Assembly: GCA_027186245.1 (NCBI GenBank)
Contig: CP114495.1
Location: 8,176,501 to 8,240,500 of the forward strand
Direction: 5' to 3'
DNA from: Coriaria nepalensis
Taxonomy: Eukaryota > Streptophyta > Magnoliopsida > Cucurbitales > Coriariaceae
DNA: 64,000 bases
The position numbers and the translations under genes were made by a program. The notes beneath the pieces were generated by a model. It made no database searches. It was given only the letters and a program-made list of their open reading frames with translations, and was not told the origin of the DNA. Positions 39,926-51,864 of this stretch are shown piece after piece (the first letter of the stretch is position 1; the number at the start of each line of letters is the position of its first letter).

Positions 39926-40850
39926 CTCCATTCTTGGATTCAAAACTACTTCGGAACTACGATGTAATAAATTTGGATTCATATCGTAAACTAGATAAGG
40001 TCATCGAGAGAGCTGCAATGATGTGGGAGAAAAGTAAAGATGAGTCGACCGTCCAATTCGTAACGGCAATTCAAGTCGATAAGAAATTTTTTAAGATATT
40101 AAAACTCCATGAGAAGTGGTTGCAAAGTATGGTAAGTATTCCTCAATTTTAATTAAATATTATAATTTATAAATAATTTTACTTAGAACCTAATTTTAAT
40201 GAACTGATTGATAGCATATCAATGAATATTTATTATTGATCTGGATGCGGCTAGATATTTATCCCAATTTATTCTATTAAATTAAAATAAAGCCCATAGC
40301 AATAATGAATGATCTTTTCAGTGCGATTTTGGCTGGGGTGGCAAAATGGCTGATGTAAATCTGACCCATTACTTATTAGGTATGTATGCAAATCTAACTT
40401 ATGTAAAAATTTTACATATTAGATTGTTATTATTATGTCTTAACACGATTGATTTTTAAGTTATACTTTCGTAGTGCAAATGAAATAATGGCTTGGAAGC
40501 CCTGCTTGGGAGAATATATCAAGTGTATATGCCGGTAAACTTATATAATATACATTGGGTGACCTTATACGTGAACTTAGACACTTGGACTCTATACGTT
40601 ATGGATTCGAGAGTAGATATCTGGGAGGAAATTGAAGTCATATCCATATGTTTGGTATTATGTAAGATCTTATCTCAACTTATCTAATTGATACCCAATT
40701 TGAAGAATAAGTACGAGAATTAGAATTATAGAGATTTTAATTTACAAATGATGGAAATACCACAAAATAAGAAAGAAAGAGATTGTGGTGTTTATAAAAT
40801 TAAATGTAGAGAATTTCATTCGATAAGATTTTCATTAGAAAAATAAATGA
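39926..40850 (+). pseudogene. Ulp1-like C48 peptidase fragment, transposon type
   Basis: Pieces in order match the Ulp1 protease domain carried by plant MULE/CACTA-type transposons. These are LRNYDVINLDSYRKLDKVIE (~39949), LHEKWLQSM with a donor GTAAGT after it, HINEYLLLIWMRLDIYPN after an AG at 40214-40215, and NDLFSAILAG (~40305). VYMPVNLYNIHWVTLYVNLDTWTLYVMDSR (~40516-40605) and RDCGVYKIKC (~40770-40800) follow. These hold the catalytic triad: His in IHWV, Asp in VMDS and Cys in DCGVY. Stops between the pieces and different frames indicate decay. A few could be introns, but a single intact model was not found. It may be a transposon remnant or a captured gene fragment. Confidence 0.6.
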
Positions 40851-40879
40851 TAGTATGATTAAGTTATAGATACAGAAAA

Positions 40880-43103
40880 TGTATATTGATTTATTTGTAT
40901 AGACACATGTGAGATTTATGATAAAAATTCTATGTATATATCATATTTTTATTGTGTGAGAATACTATTATTTCTATTTAGTTCACATAAATACTACTTT
41001 AGAAATATTAATTTATGCACAAATGATTTTTGTCAAAATTAAAAAAAAAATATATAATTCGACATAATTAAGAAATTAAAAAATAAATAAATAAAAGAGG
41101 GAGTGATTAGAGATTTTGGTTTGGGCCGAAATCTGGAAAAATATAAAACGGTTGACATTGAAAAAAGAGATTTCAATCCAAATATAGAAATCTTGAAACC
41201 TATATTAAAGATTTTGGAGGTCTGCTCAAGCATTTTTTTTCTTTCTCTTAGTTGTTCATCTTCTTTTTTTGAGAAGAACTGATCCGGTTCTTCATGATGA
41301 AGAATCGGGGTAGACTGGGTCTCATTTTTCGCAAAGAGTTCAATCAATCCGATTCGGATCTCATTGTTTGCAAAGGGTTCAAACAATCCAATGGAGTTCA
41401 CACAAAACTTGATGGATTTGATTTAGATTCCTCGAAAAAAAAAATACTTGAAATGTTTTGATTGATTTCCCACAAACAAGTCGAATCATTCTAATTCCAA
41501 ATGGTCGGGTTTCATTTTTTAAACCTAATTTTATATTTTCTTAAAAAATATTCAAGAAGAATCGAATCGATTTAATTAATTTTTCTCATAAAAAATTAAA
41601 TGATTTGTCTCGAGAAATTGAATTTGATTTCCTTTTTTTTTCTTTTCCCAATTTTTCTATTTTTTAAAGAAACTTTGGATAATAAAAAAATAATAAATTA
41701 ATATGAGAGAAAATTATGAATGATAAAAGATTAAAGATTAAATAATAATAAATATATTTTTTAATAACGTATCATGTTATATCAATGTATCACATCTGGT
41801 CATAAGAACTAAAAAATTGTATTTGAACTATATAAAAACAAAAAAATTGGCCAAAAACTATATATAAGCGAATATATAAAACACAAACTATACTTGAACT
41901 AAAACTGTAATTAACCTTTATATTTTACATTATCTATCACATCAAATTTATATACGATTATAATAACTCGATTTACAATAATCCAAATGAACCCGAGCAT
42001 TCTTTTAAAACAAGATATTTTTTAGATGGAAGTCTTTTAGTATATTTATAAGGAATAGAAACTCTACTCTAATTCAATCATATTAAAATATATCAAAATT
42101 TTTAATGTATTATTATCTTATATTTTTTTATCTTAAGAATGAAAATATAATATAATGTTTGATCTTAAGAATGAAAATATAATGTTTGAAAATCATTAAG
42201 GATGAAATTAAACAATTTGAAAATTAAGAGAAGAAAATTAACAAACAATAAAATTTAATTTAGCATTTCAATTCAAGTCAATTGTCAACTACAGTGTATC
42301 CACGCAGATCCTATCCCTCCCAGATCCAACCTAACACAACACAAAAATAAATCCCAAAAGAAAAAAAAAATTAATATAGAAAAAATTGTAACCAAAATAA
42401 AATATATGTAGAAGAAGTATGCAATAAAATACTGTATATACACATTGCATTGAAATTATCAGTACATGATATAAACTGTAAAGAAGCAAACATGTTGATA
42501 ACACCCATGATCCATAGTCTTAAGAGCTAACACTACCAGAATAAATAAGGTAGTAATTCGAGCTTAAAAGTCACTGAAAATCGAACAGTTAAATACCCGA
42601 AGAAGTCGACAAGGCTCACAATTTAAGAGATACAAGTGATTCTGAAATAAAATATGATCGAAACAACCGATTTATTATCCTCACATCGGCATCAATAATA
42701 CAAGGAAGGCCTTGCAAATCGACATTTCTGGGTTCAACTGTTTGCATTTGTAAATTTTTTATTTTTTTTTTATAATTAGACTGTAACGGAAATTTGATTT
42801 TGAGTTTTGGAAACTGGAGTTTGGTGGCCTAAACTGGATTTAGACTGAAATAGGAGTTTCAAGCTTAAACGAAGTGTACTTGAAACCTAGTTCCTTGTGA
42901 AGAGATGAGCATTCTATTGAGAAACTATCCTAAGGTCTCTCACAGAGGCTGCATATACTTGATGCATTAGAAAGCTTCTCAGCTTCTAAACCGGTCCATT
43001 GGTTCCAAAGGTGCCAAGATTATAAGAGGTGCTGAAGAAACAGGGAGGTGGGAAAAAGGCATATGGGCAGGGCTTACCTTGTACATTTCTCAGAAAAACT
43101 TGT
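40880..43103. other. AT-rich intergenic region
   Basis: Very AT-rich with poly-A/T stretches. A minus-strand frame at 41039-41401 has no recognisable domain. The right end holds the SWEET2 3'UTR. Confidence 0.4.
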
Positions 43104-44939
43104 TCATGCATAAGACACTATCAAAGCCTCTCTGCTCTCTTCTTTAGAGGAGTTACTATAGCAGCAGTACAACACCAATTGCGTGATCCCCAAAATCGTT
43201 CCTATCCCATTTGGAACCTGAAATACGAAGTTTAGATTCATGAACCAAAAATATTTTGAAGAAAGGAAAGTAAAAAGGTGTGCTTACATAAATGAAGGGA
43301 TCGCCATTAAGGATCCCATAAAGCAAGAAAGAGGTGCTCATCAGGAAGGTTGAAAGAGAGAGATAAAACGGCATAAATTCCACGCTTCTTGTCCGAATCA
43401 CAATATTCTAAAAACAGAAAAAATGAAAAAAGATTCATGACATCGAAAATGACTAACTTGGTAAAAATTCTACATTAAGATAGGAAATCGAAAAAATAAA
43501 ATAAAAAATTCCCGAAAGAAAACAAAAGCAAAACAAAACTTACGATTACAAAAAGGGGAGAAGCAAACATTAATATGAGAGAAGCACCACTCAGATATCC
43601 AATAACCATCCGGCGTGTAGATAAGTCGTCAATGTGCAAGCTCCCAACTATTACAGTGGCAACTATGGCGAAAACTCCAAGCAATAAACCAATCATCCTC
43701 ACCTGTTAATGTTGGTGTTGGTAAGCTTGATATATATTGTTGGGTCATTTACTAACTGCTTAAAAAATTTCAGGACTAGTGGTAAATCAACATGGAATCA
43801 GAGCAATAGGACAAAGTCAAGCCCTTTCCTACCGGCTTAAGCTTTTGGGACTAGAAGTAATTCAACAGTTATAGAGATGAACTACTTCGATATATTAAAC
43901 TTTTAAAAGCTACCTTTTTTAATTTCTCTGCATATATGATGTAGAGAATTATGTAGATGAACTGGAAAACCGCTCCAATCGAATTGACCGACAAAATCAT
44001 TAAGTTATCGGCTGATATGATAGGTGTGCCATACCAAATACAGAGAAAGCAGTTCAAGAGAGCATATATATATGGAAAACCCGAGAATTGTTCCGTGGAT
44101 TGATTTTGAATAACTCTTCTAAATGTGGGCCTGACAATTGAAACATAAATTGTAAGTCCTTATACTCCCGCTACTGAGAAATTCTTATTGAATGCAAGCA
44201 AGTGAACTATCATCAGGAATAGTACTTACACAGGCGAGACGAACAGCCCAAATGCAAAAAAGTTCCCTGAAATGGACACAAAAACATAATAATTAGAATG
44301 TAAATCCTTATCTAGTAAGGAAAAAAATCTTCTTGAGTTCCTGACACGGGGAGTTTGAATTCCGGAAATGAAATGCACATTCTAAATACAGCTAATTTAG
44401 TTCTAAGCAAAATAGTTAATGTAAAAAAAAAAAAACACTTTTTTTCAAAAGCACTCTTTTGTGAAAATGTAAAGGGTACTCAAAAGAATGGAAAGTTCTT
44501 CCCAAATTTACATGTAGGAAAAGTCAAAGCAAAAATATTTTCCATTTAGGATAATGACTTCATATCCAGATTAGAGGATGAAACACAATCAAATTCCTTG
44601 CCCCTCATTTAGAATTAAAAAAAAAATTGGAAAACAACGGAATAAAATTCACATTTTTTTACAACCAATCAATCAAACAAACAGTTTTCACTGGTGCAAA
44701 ATCGTTTTTAGGAAATTAAGAAAATGGGGTTTCTTGATTAAGCAAGAGATTAGACGAAAACCCCAAGAATTTCAGCTAGATTCTAGCAAAAAGGTGTTCA
44801 ATTTGGATATTTTTAACTTAAAGCTGGACCCAGTCGATAATGAATCAGAATTTTTTTTTTAAGAAAAGGAAATAAAAAAGTTACCCGCGATTCCAGCTGC
44901 ATCCTTGCAGGCGGTGAAGAGAGAAGAAGAAAGGATCAT
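43104..44939 (-). CDS. SWEET2: SWEET2 sugar transporter (MtN3/saliva family)
   Basis: Six exons in coding order are 44939-44885, 44266-44230, 44130-43914, 43702-43544, 43407-43288 and 43217-43104, giving 233 residues, close to SWEET2 elsewhere. SWEETs are seven-helix uniporters built from two triple-helix MtN3 repeats. Clade I SWEET2 is a tonoplast glucose carrier in Arabidopsis. Seen are CKDAAGIAGNFFAFGLFVSPVPTFRRVI (helix 1 and the conserved Pro), GFPYIYALLNCFLCIWYGTP, SVNSIGAVFQFIYIILYIIYAE, the second repeat GYLSGASLILMFASPL, VEFMPFYLSLSTFLMSTSFLLYG, PNGIGTILGITQLVLYCCY and the tail EALIVSYA. Every junction is GT-AG and phases fit. Intron 3 contains a short repeat remnant. The gene is complete. 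Confidence 0.95.
43728..43880 (+). mobile_element. Retroelement remnant in SWEET2 intron 3
   Basis: AAGCTTGATATATATTGTTG...CAGGACTAGTGGTAAATCAA followed by CATGGAATCAGAGCAA resembles an LTR end followed by a mutated initiator-Met primer site (TGGTATCAGAGC). A second GCTTTTGGGACTAGAAGTAA echoes the pre-primer segment. A related copy lies at about 29265-29350. Likely a decayed TRIM or solo LTR. Confidence 0.4.
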
Positions 44940-46097
44940 CTAACTAAGGACTTGTTTTTTGGAGCACCCAATTAATATAATGAAAATACGGAAATGACCC
45001 CGAAAAAATTATAAGTGTGTGAAGAAACTGCAGTCAGAACCGACCCCTACAAAGTCTTCAACGGAAATATGTTTCGCCGATCGGAATTCTTTGTCTGATG
45101 TGTGAAAAATAGTAGTTCTTCTCAAGATAGTTGGTAGTTCTTCTCTCTGTTTTATACTGAAGAAGATGTATAAATGTACGATGAGATTTTTATCGGACAA
45201 GATCAAATAATTGCCATGTGCGTGAATAATATTTGTTTCCCTTTATTGAATGCAAAAAAAACAAAAAAAAACGGGGCTAGAAGTGGCCACCTAGTCCGAC
45301 CAGATAGCTATGATATGCCCAGTTTTTGTGTGTCTTATTTTCTCTTGTTTGTTTGCTTTATCGAAGATATGTAGTTGGGAAATAATCAACGCCTTACAAT
45401 TTGATAATACTAGAAACTACCACCCCTGAAGTATTTAAAATTATTAATTACCCCTATGAAATTTTACAAAACTAGAATCTAAGTTGTAAGATAAATAAAC
45501 TAGTCTGAGGAGAGGGAAACAATTTTTAAGGTTAATTTTTAACTAACTTCTGAAAAAACCTAGCAGTCTCATTTTCTTTCATTTTCTTACTTAGCAGCAA
45601 CCGACTTCTTCTTGAGTCATTTTTCTCTTAAGAAAATAGTTAAGCTTTTTTTTTTAGTTCTCTTGGATCTTGTCGTATTGATTTTAGATTCATTTTTCAT
45701 TTTTGTAAGAAGTTTTTCAGTATTTTTCCTGAATTTTTAAATCTTTAATAATAGTCATTGAATAATTGATAATTATCATCCCTAGAAGATTTAAATTTTT
45801 AAATCAATTAAATGAATAATGTAAAAGATTACCAAATTATTAATATTATCAAAAAAATTTCCTAAATTTGATCAATGTATCATTTTCCATGTATTTTTAA
45901 TTTCTTTTCTCTCATTTTATTAATTATTATGGTGGAGATTCATCACTATTTTAGGGTTTTGGCTACGGTCCACGGATCCATGGCAAGTGGCTGTCACCAT
46001 GTTTTTGTTTGATTGATATTATAACCAACCCACTGCATGTGTTTCTTATTGGTTTTTGTTTCAATGCTTGGCCTCTGTAATCTCTCCCTCATTCTCA

Positions 46098-46129
<32 letters not shown>

Positions 46130-48902
46130 AGGTAAGCAAAGGAATATCCTTATCTAGGTGAAGGAATATCTCAATCATACTTCATATGGTGAAGTAGCTA
46201 ATATGCAATGCTTTATTAAAATGATGCTTCATAAATATCAAATATGTATTCATAACCGTAAATCATAAAGTCGAATCATCGTAATTATATATATGATCGA
46301 CGTAATATATGATATGAAATAAAATTAACATTTTACAGTTATAATCGATAGAATTATCTTTTACAGTATATCAAATTTACCTAAGAGTTTCTTATTATTA
46401 CTCGTGTACTTTACAAACTCCACATGATTTTTACAAACAACAACAAAAGAACAAAATCTTTAATGGAGGAGGCTCTACCGCTCTCTATCTCTCTCGTACC
46501 ACTTCATATTCTCTACTGAGCTCTACCATAAATTACTAAGAAGAAACAAAACTCTATTTTGTTTGAATGTGCTACCAAAAGGTTGTAGAGTGTTGATAGC
46601 AACGCAAATAAGTCTGACTGTCGATATATACATAAATTGAGGTCCATGAGTATAATTACAAGCATTTAGAGATTGTTTGTGGCTATGAAATTGAATGAGA
46701 GGGCCCACAATCTAAGATATGAAGGTAAGGGTAAGATTGAGTCTCACATGAACGTGCATGGCTAATTCAGACCATGTCTTTGATTTGGAATTTTTTTAAT
46801 ATAAATTTTATTTAAGGTTTGTGATTTATATGAATGTCGAAAGCTTATTCAATTCTTTTCAAAAAGTGAAAGAGGGGTGAAAATACATGTTTTTTAAGTT
46901 TGAGAATTTGCTTAAAAAAAACAAGTAACAAGTGTTTTTACACTCAAAAGAATAAATTTCTAAAAATTCTACTTAATTTATATATCTTCTCCTTATAACT
47001 AAAATCTAAAAGATATAATACAAATATCAAAATTAATAAAACTAAAATAAAATAAAAATTATTGTAACAAAAAAAAATCATTAAATATATAATAATTAAT
47101 ATCTTATTTTATATTTTCTTCATGATATTTCGAAACTCATCGACATACATAAGATATTAAAATTGAAATATCTTCAAATAATTGAGTAACTTAAGTAAAG
47201 AAAAAAAAAATATCATTATTTAAAACCTAAAAACTCATTATAAACACTAACAAAACTTCTTATAAAAAAGAAAATAAATCTTTAAAAAAAAAAAGGATAA
47301 AAATTTTCAAGTTAATAAAAGAGGATCTAGTCCATTTTTTTAGAGCAAAAAATCTCAAACAAGGATCCGAAGAAGAAGACGATGGCTACTAAATCATGCG
47401 AGAAAGAAAATTTTCAATTTTTTTAGAGCATTATATGTATAAATATGTAAATTTGAGAAAAATAGAAATTTGTAGCAATTTGTTGACCACTATCTAATAA
47501 TTCATCTAAAAAATTTCACCTAATACTTCTTTATTTTAAGTGGAGATTGAAATTATTATATTATCACAATCCAAATTGACTAGCTAAGATTGAATTACAA
47601 GACTGTATAGTTAGGACGATAGATAGAAAATATTTGGAGGGACTAAGATTTGAGACTTAAATCTGGGTAATTCAAGTGATTATAGTAGAGATTTTTGGCG
47701 GCGTGTAAGAACTGCTAGCTGCTAAGAGACTTGTGTTTAGAGGTCTTACCTGATTTTAGGCGTGGTGTTGCTTAGTGTTGGTGTTGTTTTCTCATTAAAA
47801 ACCATTTTCCCACACATATTCTATAATTATTGCAAGAGTAAAATAGAATTTACTCTTTTGAACTTTCATTTACTAATTTTAGAACTCTCAAATTTTTAAA
47901 AGATGTATCTTTTAAGTTTTATAATAGAATACTGGGTCATGAAATCAAGGACTTTAATCTAGTTTATAAAATTTTGAAGGGTATATAAATCTAATTTTAT
48001 AAATTAGGAGACTTAAATCTAATAAATGAAAATTTTAACTAAGTAATTTACTCTTATTACAATAAATTATTCTAAAAATAAATGAAATAATTTCCAAATA
48101 CAATCCTATCTTAAAACCAAAAAAAAAAAAAAAAGAATCTCTAAGAAATGTGCATTCATTTATTAGAAGACAAACGAGTGATGTGTCACAATTAATTAAG
48201 GAGCAAAAGTTGGAGTGATATGATATTCTAAATTGAAAATAGACCAATTGAAACTTACACATCATTGTCCTCTTATTTGTATTTTCAAGTGAAAGGAACA
48301 AACGAAGATGAAAACAAATACAAAGCAACCACCAAAACCTCCAAATAAGGGGAAGAAAACAAAACCCACCAAAACTAACCAAATAGTCAGACAGAGAAGT
48401 GAAAATCATAATCATACAATCTGTAACTAGCCTTCGAAAAAGGCTTAAAACACACATTCATCTCAGAAGAAACAATAACCAGAATCAAACTAAAGAAGAG
48501 GGAAGGAAAGGAGGAGGGTTTACCTCCCCCTCCTGCGTTTTCTCTCTAAGTTCTCTCAAGAGTTGCTCATGTGAAAGTTTTTACTTATATTCATTGAAAC
48601 TATAGTTTTTATCTAAATTTAAAGAACTTCTCTATATTTAAAATGACTAATAGCTAATTGGATATAAGACAAATTTTATTTGTATTCTTTAAATTATAGT
48701 TAATATATACTTTTTAGAGAATCGATGTGAATAGGAATGACAGATCCTTTGATAAGAGAATTAAAACTCTTAAACCGAAAATGGAAATAATAATAACCAA
48801 AATTGAATAATAAATAAAAATAATATAACTTTTACATGAAATTTATCCTTTGTAAGGTAATATTAAACAAGATAGTTAAGTTAGGTTAGAGTTCATTAAG
48901 AA
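44940..48902. other. Long intergenic region
   Basis: Four kilobases between SWEET2 and the PPR gene, AT-rich. A CT microsatellite of ~26 bases lies at 46105-46131, followed by GGTAAGCAAAGG. Several poly-A runs occur. No gene is recognisable; the minus-strand frame at 48035-48457 is hydrophobic low-complexity sequence without a family. Confidence 0.4.
46105..46131. repeat. CT microsatellite
   Basis: A pure CT run of about 13 units. It resembles a plant promoter leader, but no gene start follows. Confidence 0.8.
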
Positions 48903-48959
48903 AAAAACCAAAAAACCAAAAAAAAAAAAAAAAAAACAAAAAAAACAAAAAAAAAAAAA
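48903..48959. repeat. Poly-A tract interrupted by C
   Basis: Fifty-seven bases of A with scattered CC or C lie immediately next to the stop codon of the PPR gene on the other strand. There the 3'UTR would begin as poly-T, leaving little normal 3'UTR sequence. Confidence 0.7.
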
Positions 48960-48961
48960 TT

Positions 48962-51439
48962 TCACCAGTAATCACCACAAGTGCAAACCCCCTTCGAAAA
49001 ATGATGAAATCGGTTCATATCTCTAACAACAATATCACGCTGCACAACCATTGACACAACCTTAAACGCGGCATGACAATCAACACAAATCCGAAGATTC
49101 TTAATAATCCGAATCGGGCTTCCGGACGGGCCTCTAACCAGCCCGAAAGCCAGAGCCAATCTCTCACTATGCAGCCACAAAAGCCGCTCCTTCTCCCCAT
49201 CCTCTACATCAAGCAAAATGGCAGTAAGATTCGGAACATATCCTAACTTCCTCGTCTCAGTTTTCAAATACTCAAGCATCGCATAAATCAGCTTTGTATC
49301 GGAATGAGACGCATCGCCTACCCTAAAGTAATGAACAGTGCCCTGATTCTCAATCCAGCTCAAACCCGGCTCTTTCTTTACTCCACTCCTTTTCATGCGT
49401 TTTCTAATAGAAGCCACATTATCCCACCTCCTCGAATTGGCATATATGTTAGAAAGCAGTACATGTGCAGCCTCGTCTTGAGGCTCCATCTTAAGCACAT
49501 TTTGAGCGGAGATTCTTCCAAGCTCGATATTGCTGTGGATAACACAAGCTCCGAGCAAAGCTCGCCATATCATAACACTTAAGGGCTCAAGAGGGATTTT
49601 TTCGATCAAATTAACTGCTTGATCAAAACGGCCTGCTCGGCCCAGAAGCCAAACCATGCATGTATAATGTTCCATGCATGGCTCGATGCTGTAGTCTTTT
49701 TGCATGGTATTGAAATAGTCTTGTCCTTGGTCTAGTAATCCGGAGTTGCTACATGCTGACAGGACACCTACAAATGTTAACTTGTTCGGTTTATGTTTTG
49801 TCTTTTGCATGGATTCAAACACTTTTAGAGCTTCTATTCCTAAACCGTTCACGGAATATCCCGAAATCATAGCGTTCCATGAAACTTCATCCCGATCATT
49901 TAATGTATCAAACATGAATCGTGCATCACTAATTCTACCACATTTTGCATACATGTCGATCAAAGCATTACCTACCACTTTATCCATATCATATGTCATT
50001 TTGACTGTCAAAGAATGAATCTGAAGTCCGAGTTCTAGACTACATAGACTAGCACAAGCACGGAGAACACTGGAATATGTCACTTCAGTGGGCCCCACTT
50101 GGTGACCGAGCATGTCGAGAAACAAGCTCAATGCTTTCTCTTCGTCACCTAACTGAACGTAACCGACTATAACAGTATTCCAAGAAACATTGTTCCTGTC
50201 AGGAGATGATGTAAAAATTTCTACAGAGTTTGTTATAAACCCGCATTTAGCATAGATGTCCATGAGAGCATTTGAAACGAAGATATCAGAATGAAGACCA
50301 AGCTTGATTACATCGCCATGGATTTGTCGGCCTAAATCCAAGAGCTCTATAGTGGCACAAGCTTGCAACACACTTGAAAAAGTAAATTGATTGGGTTCAA
50401 CAAAGGCTCGTTTCATTCGACAAAACAGGTCTATAGCTTCTTCACATTGGTCACTCTGAGCGAATCTTGCAATCATGAAACTCCAAGGTATCACATGGTT
50501 TCTCGGCATCTCCTCAAAAACGTGTTTCGCTCCATTATTATCTCCAAACTTGGTATACAACTCGAGTAATCCTACTCCTACATAAAGATCTTGCTGGAAA
50601 TTAGTTTTCAACACACAACTATGAACAGTCTTTCCTGCACTAAAGTTTTCAAGACCAAGACAGGCTTTAAGCACACCGGAAAAAGTGAAATTGTTAGGAT
50701 TAAATCCAAAAGCCCTCATTTTAGAGAAAAATCTCAACGCTTCTTTATAATAATCATTTTCTGCGTAACAAGCTACCATTCCAGTCCAAGCAACCATATC
50801 CTGAAGACTAATTTCATCAAACACCTCTCTAGCAATATCAACATGTCCAGAAACAGAGTATGCATCGATAAGAGCAGTTCCGACAAAAGCATTGGAACCA
50901 TATCCCAGCTTATAGACACAAGCGTGAAGAGCTGGCCCAATCTCTGCCCATTCCATTGTAACAAGCAACTTCAAGATGGTAGTGAAAGCGAACGGGTTGA
51001 GCTCGTGTCCTTCTTTATGTAATCTAACAAACAACTCTATAGCCTCAATGAATTGAAGAGACTGCGCAAGACCCTGAATTAATGTAACAAAAGAAACAGT
51101 GTTTCTGTCAGGCATTTCGTCAAACAGCTTGAGTGCATCTGATAGGGACCCAGATTTCACATACATGTTAAGAAGGATGTTAAAAGCAAACAAGTCCAGA
51201 CAACAACCTCGTTTTGAAATCTGAGAGTGAAGAGCTTTCCCTGAAGTGGGGTCATTGTTAAGGATACAGGATCGGAGAAGAGCAGCATATGCATGAGAAT
51301 CGAACTCTGATGCATGGTGGGCCAGGGCCTCTTGCGTAGAGAACCCAAATCGTGAAAAGCCAATCCAAGAATTCCATTTATACTGTGATGATGAGCTTGC
51401 TGTTCTACGTAACGCTCTTTGACGGAACAGTTTGAACAT
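48962..51439 (-). CDS. PLS-class PPR protein with DYW domain, probably organellar (At5g13230-like)
   Basis: One uninterrupted exon of 825 codons. PLS-DYW proteins bind organellar RNA and perform or guide C-to-U editing. The N-terminus (MFKLFRQRALRRTASSSS) is Arg/Ser-rich without acids, a mitochondrial or plastid targeting type. From ~residue 45 to 600 run repeated ~31-36-residue PPR motifs (FAFNILLNMYVKSGSLSDALKLFDEMPDRN, VGNALIDMYAKCGRISDARFMFD, SWNAMISGYSVNGLGIEAL). E and E+ motifs follow (KEPGLSWIENQGTVHYFRVGD). The DYW domain keeps HSE (near 756-758), CVDCH and CTCGDYW at the extreme C-terminus, all cytidine-deaminase zinc-site features. Overall it resembles, from memory, the Arabidopsis protein At5g13230. 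It shares a divergent upstream region with the RHM pseudogene. It appears intact. Confidence 0.93.
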   Translation of the reverse strand: MFKLFRQRALRRTASSSSQYKWNSWIGFSRFGFSTQEALAHHASEFDSHAYAALLRSCILNNDPTSGKALHSQISKRGCCLDLFAFNILLNMYVKSGSLSDALKLFDEMPDRNTVSFVTLIQGLAQSLQFIEAIELFVRLHKEGHELNPFAFTTILKLLVTMEWAEIGPALHACVYKLGYGSNAFVGTALIDAYSVSGHVDIAREVFDEISLQDMVAWTGMVACYAENDYYKEALRFFSKMRAFGFNPNNFTFSGVLKACLGLENFSAGKTVHSCVLKTNFQQDLYVGVGLLELYTKFGDNNGAKHVFEEMPRNHVIPWSFMIARFAQSDQCEEAIDLFCRMKRAFVEPNQFTFSSVLQACATIELLDLGRQIHGDVIKLGLHSDIFVSNALMDIYAKCGFITNSVEIFTSSPDRNNVSWNTVIVGYVQLGDEEKALSLFLDMLGHQVGPTEVTYSSVLRACASLCSLELGLQIHSLTVKMTYDMDKVVGNALIDMYAKCGRISDARFMFDTLNDRDEVSWNAMISGYSVNGLGIEALKVFESMQKTKHKPNKLTFVGVLSACSNSGLLDQGQDYFNTMQKDYSIEPCMEHYTCMVWLLGRAGRFDQAVNLIEKIPLEPLSVMIWRALLGACVIHSNIELGRISAQNVLKMEPQDEAAHVLLSNIYANSRRWDNVASIRKRMKRSGVKKEPGLSWIENQGTVHYFRVGDASHSDTKLIYAMLEYLKTETRKLGYVPNLTAILLDVEDGEKERLLWLHSERLALAFGLVRGPSGSPIRIIKNLRICVDCHAAFKVVSMVVQRDIVVRDMNRFHHFSKGVCTCGDYW

Positions 51440-51850
51440 AACAAGTGCTTAAAACGAAGAAGAAAGAAAGCCTGTCACTTTTTTATCTTCTTGATAGAAC
51501 CTCCTTCTACTCCCTGAATCTTCAATCTGGGTCCAGTTGCTTTATCTTAACTTGTCAGATTCCAATAATTTTGATCTCCATTGCAGCTAAAAGCCGCTGC
51601 TCAGAACAAAGAGCGCGGCAAGAAAGCATGAGCTATAAATCTTTTAACGGCTATTAGAGAATGGGATTTGAATGTAAGAGAAGGGAACTCTTAAATGCCT
51701 TTTTAGTTCCCCAAACTACCCTTGCGTCCAAGCTCGTGGAACCACCCAAGTGGAGGCTATTTTCGTCTTCTAATCAATCTTTCAACGGCTCCCCGTATGA
51801 ATATCACTGATAAGGACACTATTCGTTGTGTATATAAATTAGCGCGCCCT
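51440..51850. promoter_or_regulatory. Divergent intergenic promoter region
   Basis: About 400 bases separate the PPR start (reading left) from the leader of the RHM pseudogene (reading right). A TATA box, TATATAAATT at 51831-51840, serves the rightward direction. No obvious TATA box is seen for the PPR gene. Confidence 0.5.
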
Positions 51851-51864
51851 TTGACCGTTGCTCA

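Noticed and set aside
41039..41401. 120-codon minus-strand frame with the word LFAKNE repeated
   Set aside because: The internal word repetition (GLFEPFANNE, GLIELFAKNE) is interesting, but the rest is low-complexity, AT-rich and without a promoter or splice context.
46080..46160. CT microsatellite followed by a donor-like GGTAAGCA, suggesting a gene start
   Set aside because: No downstream coding exon was found in either direction.
49304..51022. Several + strand frames of 60-143 codons
   Set aside because: All are antisense to the PPR coding exon.
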